From: Clostridia bacterium
Lineage (GTDB): Bacteria > Bacillota > Clostridia > TANB77 > UBA1234
Reading direction: 5' to 3'
Assembly (NCBI GenBank): GCA_900753135.1
Contig: CAADXZ010000208.1
Location: forward strand, 1-16,996
Length of the DNA: 16,996 bases
Part shown: positions 1 to 9,044 of the stretch, piece by piece
How positions within the stretch are numbered: the first letter of the stretch is position 1
Layout: every line of letters begins with the position of its first letter
Translations under genes and position numbers: made by a program
The notes under the pieces: model-generated
What the model saw: the letters and a program-made list of their open reading frames with translations, nothing else
The model's database searches: none
What the model was told of the DNA's origin: nothing

Positions 1-85
1 AATTTATGCGAGAGATTTTCTTCCTTTCGGTCGAAAACTCTCGAGGGACGAAAGAATGAAAATCGAAGATTTTCATCTTTCTTGT
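1..85 (+). repeat. Two-hairpin dispersed repeat, left copy
   Basis: This is one of two inverted copies in the window; the other is 16848-16931. The first 21 bases are identical between copies and overall identity is about 80% by eye. It can form two successive hairpins. The first pairs 9-20 with 33-43 (CGAGAG, a bulged A, then TTTTC) around a 12-nt loop. The second pairs 50-64 with 68-81 (14 pairs, one bulged A, GAA loop). Differences from the other copy fall mostly in loops, bulges and the linker, so the fold looks conserved. The repeat ends about 50 bp before the likely polA -10 box. It may be a dispersed intergenic element or the end of the preceding transcript. There is no clean T-tract, so a simple terminator is less likely. 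The element may extend left of the window. Confidence 0.75.
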
Positions 86-136
86 CTCCTCCCTTCTTTT
101 GCTTTTTGAAAAATTGTGGAAAGTTATATTTGTTTT

Positions 137-145
137 TGCTATAAT
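137..145 (+). promoter_or_regulatory. Likely polA promoter (extended -10)
   Basis: TGCTATAAT is a perfect -10 box with the TGn extension. The -35 region is poor: at a 17-bp spacing it reads GTGGAA, and TTGTGG lies at a 20-bp spacing. Transcription would start near 152, giving a leader of about 70 nt before polA. No other good candidate is seen between the repeat and the gene. Confidence 0.55.
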
Positions 146-220
146 ATTACATGATGATGATTATGATGAAAATAATACGAAATAATAATATTACAGCGTT
201 ATTTTAGAGAGGAAAGATTT

Positions 221-2848
221 ATGAAAAAGTTAGTTGCAATTGATGGTAATAGTATAATGAATAGAGCTTTTTATGGAATTATGAATTCAAAGCTACTTAT
301 GACATCTGATGGAACGTATACAAATGCAATATTTGGTTTTTTATCTATCTTATTAAAGTTATTAAATGATGAAAATCCAGATTATATCTGCGTTGCATTT
401 GATTTAAAAGCTCCAACTTTTAGACACAAGAAATATGATGGATATAAAGCTACAAGAAAAGATATGCCTGATGAGTTGCGTATGCAAATGCCTATCATTA
501 AAGATATTTTAAGAGCTATGAATATAAAGATTCTTGAAATTGAGGGATATGAAGCTGATGATATTTTGGGTACTTTGGCTAAATATGGTGAGGATAATGG
601 TATAGAAGTGCTTTTGCTTACAGGGGATAGAGATGCTCTTCAACTTGTTTCAAATAATGTTACAGTTAGAATTCCAACAACAAGAATGGGAAAAACAGAG
701 AGCACAGATTATACACCATCTGTTGTTAGTGAAAAATTTGGTATTGTTCCAAAAGAGTTTATTGAAACAAAATCGTTGATGGGTGACTCGTCAGATAATA
801 TTCCTGGAGTTCCTGGAGTTGGTGAAAAAACAGCCTTTTCATTAATTACTAAATACCACAATATAGATGCAATCTATGATGCTCTTGAAAATGGAAAAGA
901 GCTTGATGGAATAAAGGGAAAACTAAAAGAAAAAATACTTGCAAACAAAGACCTTGCTTATTTATCTAAAGAGCTTGGAACTATATATAGAGAAGTGCCT
1001 ATTGAGATTAATGAAGATGAGATTTCTAAAAAAGAATTTAATAATGATGAACTTTATAATTTGTTTTTAAAACTTCAATTAAAATCCTTTATTGATAAAC
1101 TTGAACTTAAAGAAGGTACACAATCAAATGTTAATGAAGTAAAAGATGAGCCTTTGGCAATTAAAGCTTTTAATGAGTTGAATTTAAATGATGCAAATGA
1201 ATTTGCTTATTATTGGAATGATGATGGCTTGGCAATATATTTAGATGGTGTTGCATATTATACAAGAACACCTAACATTGATGAATTAACAAAAGTGTTT
1301 GATAATGATATTTTAAAAATTGGATATGAAGAAAAGATAGATTATTTAAAACTAAAAAATAAAAATATTAAAGCTAAAAATATGATGTTTGATATAACTA
1401 TTGCTGCGTATTTGTTAAATCCAACAAAATCGACCTACAAATTGAACGATTTAATTTTAGAAGAATTGAATATCTTATTAGATGAAGAAGATTCAAATAC
1501 TCAACTATCTTTTGATGGGTTTAATAATACAGTTGATGAAAATAAGCTATGTGAAAAAACGTGTAAATATGCAAAATATATTTATATGTGTAAAGAAAAA
1601 TATGAAGAAGCTTTGAAGCAAAGAGAAGAGTATAAATTATTTTACGAAGTGGAAATGCCACTTATGAAAGTGCTTGCAGAGATGGAATACACTGGGGTTT
1701 TAGTTGATGCAAACATGTTAAAAGAGTATTCTGTTGTATTAAATAAAAAGGTAGATGAATTAACAAAAGAAATCTGGGATTTGGCTCAAACAGAGTTTAA
1801 TGTAAATTCTCCTAAGCAATTGGGAGAAGTGCTTTTTGAAAAATTAAATCTTCCTATAATAAAGAAAACTAAAAATGGTTATTCAACAGATAGTGAAGTG
1901 CTTGAAAAATTAGCACCAGAACATCCGATAATAGATAAAATACTTGAATACAGGGTTATGAGTAAATTAAAAGCCACATATGTTGATGGCATGATAGGTC
2001 TTATAAATCCTGATACTCACAGAATACATGCTAAGTTTAATCAAACTGTTACTGCTACAGGAAGAATTAGTTGCACAGAACCTAATCTTCAAAACATTCC
2101 TATACGAACAGAACTTGGACGTGAGTTGAGAAAAGTATTTATTGCAAAAGATGGATATGTTCTTCTTGATGCAGATTATTCGCAGGTTGAACTTAGAGTA
2201 CTTGCACATATGTCTGGTGATGAGACAATGATAAATGCTTTTAATTCTGGGATTGACGTACATGCTGTAACTGCATCACAAGTCTTTAATGTCCCACTTG
2301 AAGAGGTTACAAAGCAAATGAGAAGTGAAGCAAAGGCTGTTAACTTTGGAATAGTCTATGGAATAAGCGATTTTGGATTGGCTACTAATATTAAAACTTC
2401 TCGTAAAAAGGCTAAAGAGTATATTGAAAAGTATTTTGAAACATATCCAAAGATAAAGAAATACATGGATAATAGTGTTAAGATGTGTAAAGAAAATGGA
2501 TATGTTGAAACACTTTGGGGTAGAAGAAGATATGTGCCAGAAATAAAATCAAATAATTATAACGTTAGACAATTTGGAGAACGTGTTGCAATGAATGCAC
2601 CAATTCAAGGAACTGCTGCAGATATTATAAAAATTGCGATGGTTAATATAGAAAACGAGTTAGAAGAAAGAAAATTACAATCGAAATTAATATTACAGGT
2701 GCATGATGAACTTGTTATTGAAACAAAGCAAGATGAACTTGATATTGTTAAAGAATTACTTATTAGAAATATGCAAGATGTTGTTAAAATGAAGGTTCCT
2801 TTGCAGGTTGATGCAAATTACGGCAGAACTTGGTATGACGCACATTAA
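221..2848 (+). CDS. polA: DNA polymerase I
   Basis: This family A polymerase fills gaps during Okazaki fragment maturation and excision repair. Residues 1 to about 290 form a 5'-3' flap exonuclease domain (opening VAIDGNSIMNRAF, then YEADDILGTLA and the GDSSDNIPGVPGVGEKTA helix-hairpin-helix). The polymerase domain occupies roughly 480-875, with motif A DYSQVELR (catalytic D652), motif B starting R701 with K705, F709 and Y713, and motif C HDE (D829, E830). The middle domain (about 310-480) has lost the proofreading DxE: the matching stretch reads AYYWNDDG. This is known from Bacillus and Thermus PolA, so 3'-5' exonuclease activity is probably absent. F709 at the ribose-side position is the E. 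coli-like state. The length of 875 is normal. The start follows an AGAGAGGAAAG ribosome binding site. The next gene begins 40 bp after the stop with no terminator, so the two are probably co-transcribed. Confidence 0.97.
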   Translation: MKKLVAIDGNSIMNRAFYGIMNSKLLMTSDGTYTNAIFGFLSILLKLLNDENPDYICVAFDLKAPTFRHKKYDGYKATRKDMPDELRMQMPIIKDILRAMNIKILEIEGYEADDILGTLAKYGEDNGIEVLLLTGDRDALQLVSNNVTVRIPTTRMGKTESTDYTPSVVSEKFGIVPKEFIETKSLMGDSSDNIPGVPGVGEKTAFSLITKYHNIDAIYDALENGKELDGIKGKLKEKILANKDLAYLSKELGTIYREVPIEINEDEISKKEFNNDELYNLFLKLQLKSFIDKLELKEGTQSNVNEVKDEPLAIKAFNELNLNDANEFAYYWNDDGLAIYLDGVAYYTRTPNIDELTKVFDNDILKIGYEEKIDYLKLKNKNIKAKNMMFDITIAAYLLNPTKSTYKLNDLILEELNILLDEEDSNTQLSFDGFNNTVDENKLCEKTCKYAKYIYMCKEKYEEALKQREEYKLFYEVEMPLMKVLAEMEYTGVLVDANMLKEYSVVLNKKVDELTKEIWDLAQTEFNVNSPKQLGEVLFEKLNLPIIKKTKNGYSTDSEVLEKLAPEHPIIDKILEYRVMSKLKATYVDGMIGLINPDTHRIHAKFNQTVTATGRISCTEPNLQNIPIRTELGRELRKVFIAKDGYVLLDADYSQVELRVLAHMSGDETMINAFNSGIDVHAVTASQVFNVPLEEVTKQMRSEAKAVNFGIVYGISDFGLATNIKTSRKKAKEYIEKYFETYPKIKKYMDNSVKMCKENGYVETLWGRRRYVPEIKSNNYNVRQFGERVAMNAPIQGTAADIIKIAMVNIENELEERKLQSKLILQVHDELVIETKQDELDIVKELLIRNMQDVVKMKVPLQVDANYGRTWYDAH

Positions 2849-2888
2849 ATATAAATAATTGTATATTTCCTAAAGTAAGGAGAGTAAT

Positions 2889-4976
2889 ATGAGAAGAAGA
2901 ACTTATGATAATAGTATTTATGGTGATTTATTTGAATATACAGATGATGAAAAAAAAGCTATTGACGCATATACTGGAATTGGTTATAAAAGAATAAATG
3001 CTTTACTTGCTAATGATGATGGAAAATATGAAACGAACCTAGATTTGAGGGAAAATTTTGGCAGAGAACGAATATTGAGTAGTTCAGAAAAAGCAGATAA
3101 AATTTCAAGATATGTACATGACGTTGATTTGCTTTTGAAAGAGATTCCAGATATGTACTCTGGTATGTTAAAAAGTTGGCAAAAATCTTACGATTTTGGT
3201 AGAAATCGCCTTCTTCACAGAGGTACTTCTGTTGAAGAGATGAATGAACTTCTCGAAAATGAAATTATAAGCAAACCAATATCTACATCAACAGATTATG
3301 AAGGGAGCAATTGGTCTGCATTTGCTTTGGATAATAAGAGACCGGCATATGTTAGAGTTGAAGTGTCGCCAGATGTTCCTGTGGTCTTCGTAAATGATGT
3401 TATGGATGGCGTAGCAGAAGAAAAAGAAGCAGTTGTTTCTCCTTTTACTAGAGTGAAAGCAATTGAAAAAGGTGTTAATGTCAGAGGAAGAGATAAGGAT
3501 ATTCAGCAATATAGGCTTGTACTAGAACATGCAGAATTAGAGCAATTAAATGATGCTGAAATAGAACAATTAAAAAATGAAATAAGAAAAGATGCTCCTG
3601 AGATGGCAAGAATGCTATTAGCGATTTCTCAAAAAAAAGCCGTAGAAGGTGAGATTTTTTGGCAGATAGAACAATACCAAAATCAACTAATGGCATTGTT
3701 TAACGAGAAAAGAGCAAAAGAATCAAGTGGAGTTTTTTTAGATTCATCTTATTATGAAGCTTATAGAGAAGATAGAAAGAGTATAGAAAATAAGATAGAG
3801 GAGCAAAAAGAAACTGCTAAAAAGATTGATGCAGATATTGCAGATGGATTGCCAAAATTAAGAGAATGGAAGCAAAAGATTGCTAAAGTATGTATGTCCG
3901 AGTGTAAGAAAAAAGAAGTTGAGTTAGAAACTAAAATGGTGACATTAGAGAATGCACATCAAAAAGCTGAGCAAGAAAGAGCCGAAGAAAGAAGAAAGTT
4001 TGAGGAAAAAGAAGCTAATATACGATTATTAAATTCTAAAAACAATGAAAGAATAATATCATTGGCTAGTAATATTGTAAAAAATATAGATGCCTGTAAT
4101 ATTCAAAGAGCTGTAGAGGTTTCTAGAATTATGGAATCTGGAATGAGATCGCTTGGAGTGATATATGCACCAAGAGTATCTCACTATGTTGAGGCTTTGT
4201 TTGACGCCAAAAAAGTTGCAAATTCTACTGTAAAACTATTAAACACAACAGGACGTACTATTAGTGATTCTACAAGAGGCTCTTTAGAAAATTTACAAAA
4301 AGTCTCTGAAGCTATTGCAATGGGTTCTTTAAATGGTGAGATAGGAGCTACTGTTATTCAAGAAGAAAATATACTTAAGGGTACAGTTTTTACAAAATTT
4401 GCAAATTTAGTGGTTAGTACTGAAAAAAAGATGCTAAAAGAAGAGGCTGATAGATTGCAAGAAAGAGTCAACAAAAAAGGAATATCTGCTATATTTAATG
4501 GTGCTTCTAAAGAAGATAGAGAAAGGCTTGTTTCTATTAACAAATATGTAGCATCAGTTCCAGACTTTTCTAGGCAAGTAGATATTAGTAAAAATTATAG
4601 TGCAAGGCAAATTGTTGCTGATATGCAATTTTTTATAGAAATTCATCAGGGAGATGCGAGATATTCTAATACCTTAGAACAAGTAAGAGGATTAAAAAAT
4701 ACAATTCAATCTTGTTTTAATGTTTCAGAAAATGGCGTACAAGCATTGAAAAATCAGATGTTAGACAAAAGTAGGAATAGAGAAATTTGTTCATTTATGA
4801 TAAATCAAATTTATGAACAGAATTATCAAATGCCAAGAAACAATAATCAAACTAATAATTTGGAGTTTACAAGGTTAAGAGAAGCTATAAAAGATGTTGA
4901 AATGAATCTTGATAACGAAGAAAAGGGTAGAAATATGGCACCAATATATAGTAAGTATAATGAATTAGGTAAATAA
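2889..4976 (+). CDS. Putative ADP-ribosyltransferase with long helical tail
   Basis: The N-terminal 200 residues match the layout of the ADP-ribosyltransferase exoenzyme fold. They hold an opening helix containing YTGIGYKRINALL (about 28-40), a LLHRGTS strand with R111, an STS motif at 132-134 (KPISTSTD) and an EKE (ExE) motif at 178-180 followed by VVSPFTRV. These are the three parts of the R-S-E active site that binds NAD and transfers ADP-ribose; ExE enzymes usually modify arginine. Residues 205-400 are rich in Glu, Lys and Arg and look helical, with a coiled-coil-like stretch at about 340-385. The remaining roughly 300 residues are not recognised. No signal peptide or membrane segment is seen, so it probably acts in the cytoplasm unless exported by a dedicated system. 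AAGGAG precedes the start. It follows polA without a terminator. The target is unknown. The fold assignment rests on motifs only; the role is inference. Confidence 0.72.
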   Translation: MRRRTYDNSIYGDLFEYTDDEKKAIDAYTGIGYKRINALLANDDGKYETNLDLRENFGRERILSSSEKADKISRYVHDVDLLLKEIPDMYSGMLKSWQKSYDFGRNRLLHRGTSVEEMNELLENEIISKPISTSTDYEGSNWSAFALDNKRPAYVRVEVSPDVPVVFVNDVMDGVAEEKEAVVSPFTRVKAIEKGVNVRGRDKDIQQYRLVLEHAELEQLNDAEIEQLKNEIRKDAPEMARMLLAISQKKAVEGEIFWQIEQYQNQLMALFNEKRAKESSGVFLDSSYYEAYREDRKSIENKIEEQKETAKKIDADIADGLPKLREWKQKIAKVCMSECKKKEVELETKMVTLENAHQKAEQERAEERRKFEEKEANIRLLNSKNNERIISLASNIVKNIDACNIQRAVEVSRIMESGMRSLGVIYAPRVSHYVEALFDAKKVANSTVKLLNTTGRTISDSTRGSLENLQKVSEAIAMGSLNGEIGATVIQEENILKGTVFTKFANLVVSTEKKMLKEEADRLQERVNKKGISAIFNGASKEDRERLVSINKYVASVPDFSRQVDISKNYSARQIVADMQFFIEIHQGDARYSNTLEQVRGLKNTIQSCFNVSENGVQALKNQMLDKSRNREICSFMINQIYEQNYQMPRNNNQTNNLEFTRLREAIKDVEMNLDNEEKGRNMAPIYSKYNELGK

Positions 4977-5175
4977 TTATCGAGAATCACCAGAAAACAC
5001 GGAGGATAAATTGAAAAAATATGAAGTATAGATATGATAATGTTGAAATCTTTTGTGATAATCAGAGAAAAATCAAAATTTTTCTAGCTTCTTAATGAAA
5101 AAAAGCTACCAAAGAAAGTAAAAGTGTGATAAAATACCCAATAGCTGATATATGAATTTTAAAGGAGGAGAAAAA

Positions 5176-5907
5176 ATGTCAGGACACAGCAAATGGAATA
5201 ATATTAAAAACAAGAAAGAAAAATCAGATTCTCAAAGAGGAAAAGTTTTTACAAAATTAGGAAGAGAAATATTAGTTGCGGTTAAAGAAGGTGGTCCTGA
5301 TCCAGCTGGAAATTCAAAACTTCGTGATGTTATAGCAAAATGTAAGGCAAATAATATGCCTAATGATAATATAGATAGAAGTATTAAAAAAGCAGCAGGT
5401 GATGGAAACTCTGCAAATTATGAGGATATTGTTTATGAAGGATATGGACCAAATGGTGTTGCCATAATAATAGAAGCAATGACTGATAATAGAAACAGAA
5501 CTGCTGGAGATGTAAGACACATTTTGGATAAATTTGGCGGAAATCTAGGAACAAATGGTTCTGTAAGCTGGATGTTTGACAAAAAAGGTGTAATTGTCAT
5601 AGAAAAAACAGCTACAAAGCTTTCTGAAGATGAGTTAATGCTTGAAATATTAGAAGCTGGCGCTGATAATATGGAAGCTGATGATGAATACTATGAAATT
5701 ACAACAAAACCAGAAGATTTTTCAAGTGTTAGAGAATATTTAGAAGGTAAAGGAATTGAATATTTAGAGGCTGAAGTTAAAATGGTTCCTCAAAACTATA
5801 TGCATTTGGATGAAGAAGGTTCAAGAAAAATGGGCTTGATTGTAGAAAAATTAGAAGACTTAGATGACATTCAAGAGATTTGGCATAACTGGGATGAGGA
5901 AGAGTAG
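5176..5907 (+). CDS. yebC: YebC/TACO1 family translation/regulatory protein
   Basis: The product of 243 residues opens with MSGHSKWNNIKNKKEK and continues with the family's hallmark GKVFTKLGREI, NNMPNDNIDRSIKKA and YEGYGPNGVAIIIE segments. It ends with the acidic domain typical of YebC (DEEGSRKMGLIVEKLEDLDDIQEIWHN). YebC/TACO1 proteins are cytosolic. They were first described as DNA-binding regulators and are now linked to relief of ribosome stalling, notably at proline stretches. I chose ATG 5176 because AAAGGAGGAG sits just before it; the in-frame ATG at 5152 would place this site inside the gene and add eight residues unlike the family N-terminus. The next gene's ribosome binding site overlaps the stop codon, so the two are probably translated from one message. 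No convincing terminator separates it from the ADP-ribosyltransferase gene upstream. Confidence 0.96.
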   Translation: MSGHSKWNNIKNKKEKSDSQRGKVFTKLGREILVAVKEGGPDPAGNSKLRDVIAKCKANNMPNDNIDRSIKKAAGDGNSANYEDIVYEGYGPNGVAIIIEAMTDNRNRTAGDVRHILDKFGGNLGTNGSVSWMFDKKGVIVIEKTATKLSEDELMLEILEAGADNMEADDEYYEITTKPEDFSSVREYLEGKGIEYLEAEVKMVPQNYMHLDEEGSRKMGLIVEKLEDLDDIQEIWHNWDEEE

Positions 5908-5919
5908 GAGTTTGGTTTA

Positions 5920-6231
5920 ATGTTATTGTTGGATTGCACTAATGATGCTATATATATATCATTTGTAGCGTTTTATGCGGTAATGAGTACAATTGGATGT
6001 ATACGAAAAAAGGCGTGGTTTAATTTAACATCTGTTATAGTTAATATAGCATTGTTTGTTTTACATGCTTTATCTCGTGACCGCTTTAACGAAGCCAACT
6101 TTAGATTTAATATGAACTTTGATATGGTGTGTTTAGCAGTAAATATACCAATACTTATTTTTGTTGATGAAATAGAAACCAGAAGAAATATCATTAAAGA
6201 AGTCTTTAAGAATAGATATAAAGAAGAGTAG
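5920..6231 (+). CDS. Small membrane protein, unknown function
   Basis: This 103-residue protein has three likely membrane segments at about 9-27, 33-51 and 68-85, followed by a charged tail (DEIETRRNIIKEVFKNRYKEE). I do not recognise the family. Its AGGAG site overlaps the yebC stop codon and lies 9 bases before the ATG, so its translation is probably coupled to yebC. A terminator hairpin follows immediately, making it the last gene of the yebC transcript. The reading frame is uninterrupted and its codon use matches its neighbours, which supports a real gene. The function cannot be stated. Confidence 0.8.
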   Translation: MLLLDCTNDAIYISFVAFYAVMSTIGCIRKKAWFNLTSVIVNIALFVLHALSRDRFNEANFRFNMNFDMVCLAVNIPILIFVDEIETRRNIIKEVFKNRYKEE

Positions 6232-6241
6232 TTAAATTTTT

Positions 6242-6284
6242 AGGATGAACTTGATTTGACATTTGTAGTCAGGCTCATCCTTTT
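6242..6284 (+). terminator. Intrinsic terminator after the yebC operon
   Basis: AGGATGAACTTGA (6242-6254) pairs with TCAGGCTCATCCT (6269-6281) with one mismatch and one G-T pair, around a 14-nt loop. The tail is short (TTTTGTT). It separates the small membrane protein gene from dtd. Confidence 0.65.
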
Positions 6285-6349
6285 GTTAGTTTAATGAAGT
6301 TGTGTTTCAAAATATCAAAACATGAAAATTTGTTATTAAGGAGAAAATA

Positions 6350-6808
6350 ATGAAAGCTGTAGTACAAAGAGTTGTTAATTCTGAGCTTCGAATAGATGAA
6401 AAAGTATATTCAAAAATAGATTCTGGACTTTTGGTCTTACTTGGTGTCACTCATAATGATACTAAAAAGGATGCAGAAGTTTTGGCAGAAAAGATTTCTA
6501 AGCTTAGAATATTTGAAGATGATAATGGAAAGATGAACTTGTCTGTAATGGACAAGAAGGGAGCATTGCATATAGTTTCACAATTTACATTGTATGCGGA
6601 TTCACATCATGGAAACAGACCTAGTTTTATTAATGCGGCAGAACCTAAATATGCAAACGAATTGTATGAATATTTTGTAGAATATTGTAAAGAAAAAATA
6701 GGAATTGAAGTTGCTACTGGCTCATTTGGTGCTGATATGCACATAACCTTTACAAATATGGGACCAGTTACAATAATACTAGAATGTGTTGACGGAAAAA
6801 TCTTATAA
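6350..6808 (+). CDS. dtd: D-aminoacyl-tRNA deacylase
   Basis: Dtd hydrolyses D-amino acids (and glycine mischarged on tRNA-Ala) from tRNA, keeping D-residues out of proteins. The 152-residue product has the usual length and start (MKAVVQRV) and both active-site motifs: SQFTLYAD with the following HGNRPSF, and NMGPVT near the C-terminus in place of the more common NSGPVT or NDGPVT. The variable residue is not catalytic as far as I know. An AAGGAG site lies 8 bases before the ATG. The gene lies after a terminator and opens a run with tex, engB and mntP. I see no good promoter in the short gap upstream; a TTGACA at 6256 lies in the terminator loop but has no matching -10. Confidence 0.96.
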   Translation: MKAVVQRVVNSELRIDEKVYSKIDSGLLVLLGVTHNDTKKDAEVLAEKISKLRIFEDDNGKMNLSVMDKKGALHIVSQFTLYADSHHGNRPSFINAAEPKYANELYEYFVEYCKEKIGIEVATGSFGADMHITFTNMGPVTIILECVDGKIL

Positions 6809-6869
6809 TAGCGGCGAAATGGCTAATATAGATAGTACAAAAATAAATATAATAAAAAAGGAGAAATGT

Positions 6870-9020
6870 ATGGAACAAATAAATGAACGTTTGGTGAAAG
6901 AGTTTAAGTTAAAACCTTTTCAAGTTGAAAATGCAATAAAACTTATAGATGAGGGAAATACAATTCCTTTTATCGCAAGATATAGAAAAGAGCAAACTGG
7001 TGAAATGTCAGATGAACAACTTCGTGATATGTTTGATAGATTAAATTATTTAAGAAATCTTGAAAAAAGAAAAGAAGAGGTTATTAGACTTATTGATGAA
7101 CAAGGAAAACTTGATGACGAGTTAAAAAACAATATTCTATCAAGTGAAACTATGACTGAAGTTGAAGATTTATACAGACCATATAAACAAAAGAAAAGAA
7201 CAAGAGCAACTATTGCTAAAGAAAAAGGATTAGAACCTTTGGCTTTGATTATTTATAATCAAGAAGAGAAACATGATTTAATTAAGCTTGCGGAAGAATA
7301 TATAAATGAGGAAAAAGATGTTAATTCTGTAGAAGATGCACTTACAGGAGCAAAAGATATAGTTGCTGAAATAATTTCTGATGTTGCAGAGTATAGAAAA
7401 GATATTAGAAAGATAATTTATGATGTTGGTGTAATAGTTTCAAAAGCTGCTAAGGATGAAAAGTCAGTTTATGAAATGTACTACGATTATGCAGAAGCTG
7501 TTTCAAAAATTCCTAGCCACAGAATACTTGCTATTAACAGAGGCGAAAAAGAAGAGTTCTTAAAAGTTAAAATTGATGGAACAGATGAGCCAGCATTAAA
7601 TTATTTAAATGGACAAGTAATAAAGAAAGATAGTCCTTACGAAGAGATATTAAAAGAGATTATAGAAGATGCATACAAAAGACTTATTAAACCATCAGTT
7701 GAAAATGAAGTTAGAAATGATTTGACTGGAGTAGCAGAAGAGCAAGCTATAAAAGTATTTGGACAAAATGCGAAAAAATTATTATTGCAACCACCTCTAA
7801 AAGGATTAACTGTAATGGGATTTGACCCTGCATATAGAACAGGATGCAAGATTGCTGTTATAGATGAAACTGGAAAATTATTAGATACAACAACTGTATA
7901 TCCAACTGAACCACAAAATGATGTTGAAGGAGCAAAGAAAAAATTATTAGACTTAATAAATAAATATAATGTTAGTATGATTGCAATTGGAAACGGAACA
8001 GCTTCAAGAGAGTCCGAACAATTCGTTGCCGAACTATTAAAGAGTGTAAAACATGATATTCATTATGCTATAGTTAGTGAGGCAGGAGCTTCTGTTTATT
8101 CTGCTTCAAAACTTGCAACAGAGGAATATCCAGACATAAACGTTTCGCTTCGTGGAGCAATATCTATAGCTAGAAGATTGCAAGATCCACTTGCTGAATT
8201 AGTTAAAATAGATCCAAAGAGTATTGGAGTAGGACAGTACCAACATGATGTAAATCAGAATAGATTGGATGAAAGTTTAACAGGTGTTGTAGAAGATGCT
8301 GTTAATAGTGTTGGAGTTGACTTAAACACAGCTACACCATCTCTTTTAAAATATGTTTCGGGTGTTAGTAAAACTGTTGCCAATAACATAGTTAAGTATA
8401 GAGATGAAAATGGTAAGATAAAAACGAGAAAAGAATTACTAAAAGTTTCAAAATTAGGTCCAGCGGCTTACACACAATGTGCAGGATTCTTAAGAATACC
8501 AGAAAGCAAGAATCCATTAGATAATACGTCGGTTCACCCAGAAAGTTATGAAGTTGCTGAAAAAATATTAAATAATATTGGATTTAAATTAGATGATTTG
8601 AAAACAAATCTTCTAGAAATTAGATCAAAACTTTCTACCGTTGTTCCAGCAGATGTCGCAAAAGAATTAGATATAGGCGTACCAACGGTTAGAGATATAA
8701 TAAAAGAGTTACAAAAACCTGGTAGAGATCCAAGAGAAGACATGCCAAAGCCAATTTTGAGAAGTGATGTATTAAAAATGGAAGACTTAAAAGAAGGCAT
8801 GATTTTAACAGGAACAGTAAGAAATGTAATTGACTTTGGAGCTTTTGTTGACATAGGTGTTAAAAATGATGGATTAGTTCACATTTCGGAGATGAGTGAT
8901 AAATACGTTAAAAATCCTATGGATGTTGTTTCTGTTGGTGATATCGTAAAAGTACGAGTAATTAAGATTGATTTAGAAAAGAAGAAAGTTTCTTTATCTA
9001 TGAAAAATACAAACGAGTGA
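6870..9020 (+). CDS. tex: Tex family S1 RNA-binding protein
   Basis: Tex (the bacterial Spt6-like protein) binds nucleic acid and is linked to transcription and RNA handling. The 716-residue product has the full domain order: an N-terminal helical region with FIARYRKEQTG; a YqgF/RNase H-like domain from about 316 (VMGFDPAYRTGCKIAVID); helix-hairpin-helix motifs at about 483-540 (LLKYVSGVSKTVANNIVKYR); and a C-terminal S1 domain from about 642 (GMILTGTVRNVIDFGAFVDIG). I chose ATG 6870 because AAGGAG ends six bases upstream and the protein then begins MEQINERLVKEFKL as the family does. A 28-residue longer frame reaches back into dtd but lacks a proper site. The gene lies 61 bp after dtd and 24 bp before engB. 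Confidence 0.96.
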   Translation: MEQINERLVKEFKLKPFQVENAIKLIDEGNTIPFIARYRKEQTGEMSDEQLRDMFDRLNYLRNLEKRKEEVIRLIDEQGKLDDELKNNILSSETMTEVEDLYRPYKQKKRTRATIAKEKGLEPLALIIYNQEEKHDLIKLAEEYINEEKDVNSVEDALTGAKDIVAEIISDVAEYRKDIRKIIYDVGVIVSKAAKDEKSVYEMYYDYAEAVSKIPSHRILAINRGEKEEFLKVKIDGTDEPALNYLNGQVIKKDSPYEEILKEIIEDAYKRLIKPSVENEVRNDLTGVAEEQAIKVFGQNAKKLLLQPPLKGLTVMGFDPAYRTGCKIAVIDETGKLLDTTTVYPTEPQNDVEGAKKKLLDLINKYNVSMIAIGNGTASRESEQFVAELLKSVKHDIHYAIVSEAGASVYSASKLATEEYPDINVSLRGAISIARRLQDPLAELVKIDPKSIGVGQYQHDVNQNRLDESLTGVVEDAVNSVGVDLNTATPSLLKYVSGVSKTVANNIVKYRDENGKIKTRKELLKVSKLGPAAYTQCAGFLRIPESKNPLDNTSVHPESYEVAEKILNNIGFKLDDLKTNLLEIRSKLSTVVPADVAKELDIGVPTVRDIIKELQKPGRDPREDMPKPILRSDVLKMEDLKEGMILTGTVRNVIDFGAFVDIGVKNDGLVHISEMSDKYVKNPMDVVSVGDIVKVRVIKIDLEKKKVSLSMKNTNE

Positions 9021-9044
9021 AGATAAAAAATGGAGGAAAGTAGG

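Noticed and set aside
5021..5095. Short frame of 24 codons (starting MKYRYDNVEIFCDNQRK) between the ADP-ribosyltransferase gene and yebC
   Set aside because: A GGAGG lies upstream, but 15 bases from the ATG, and the product resembles nothing. It could be a tiny gene or a remnant, but the support is too thin.
5065..5115. Possible terminator before yebC (AGAAAAAT/ATTTTTCT and TAGCTT/AAGCTA stems)
   Set aside because: The stems are short and A/T-only or mismatched, and neither is followed by a T-run on the plus strand.
5109..5137. Possible yebC promoter with TAAAAT as -10
   Set aside because: No acceptable -35 box lies at 16-18 bases, so I could not support it.
6786..6869. Longer N-terminus for tex reaching into dtd
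   Set aside because: No ribosome binding site precedes it, the added residues do not look like Tex, and ATG 6870 has a good site.
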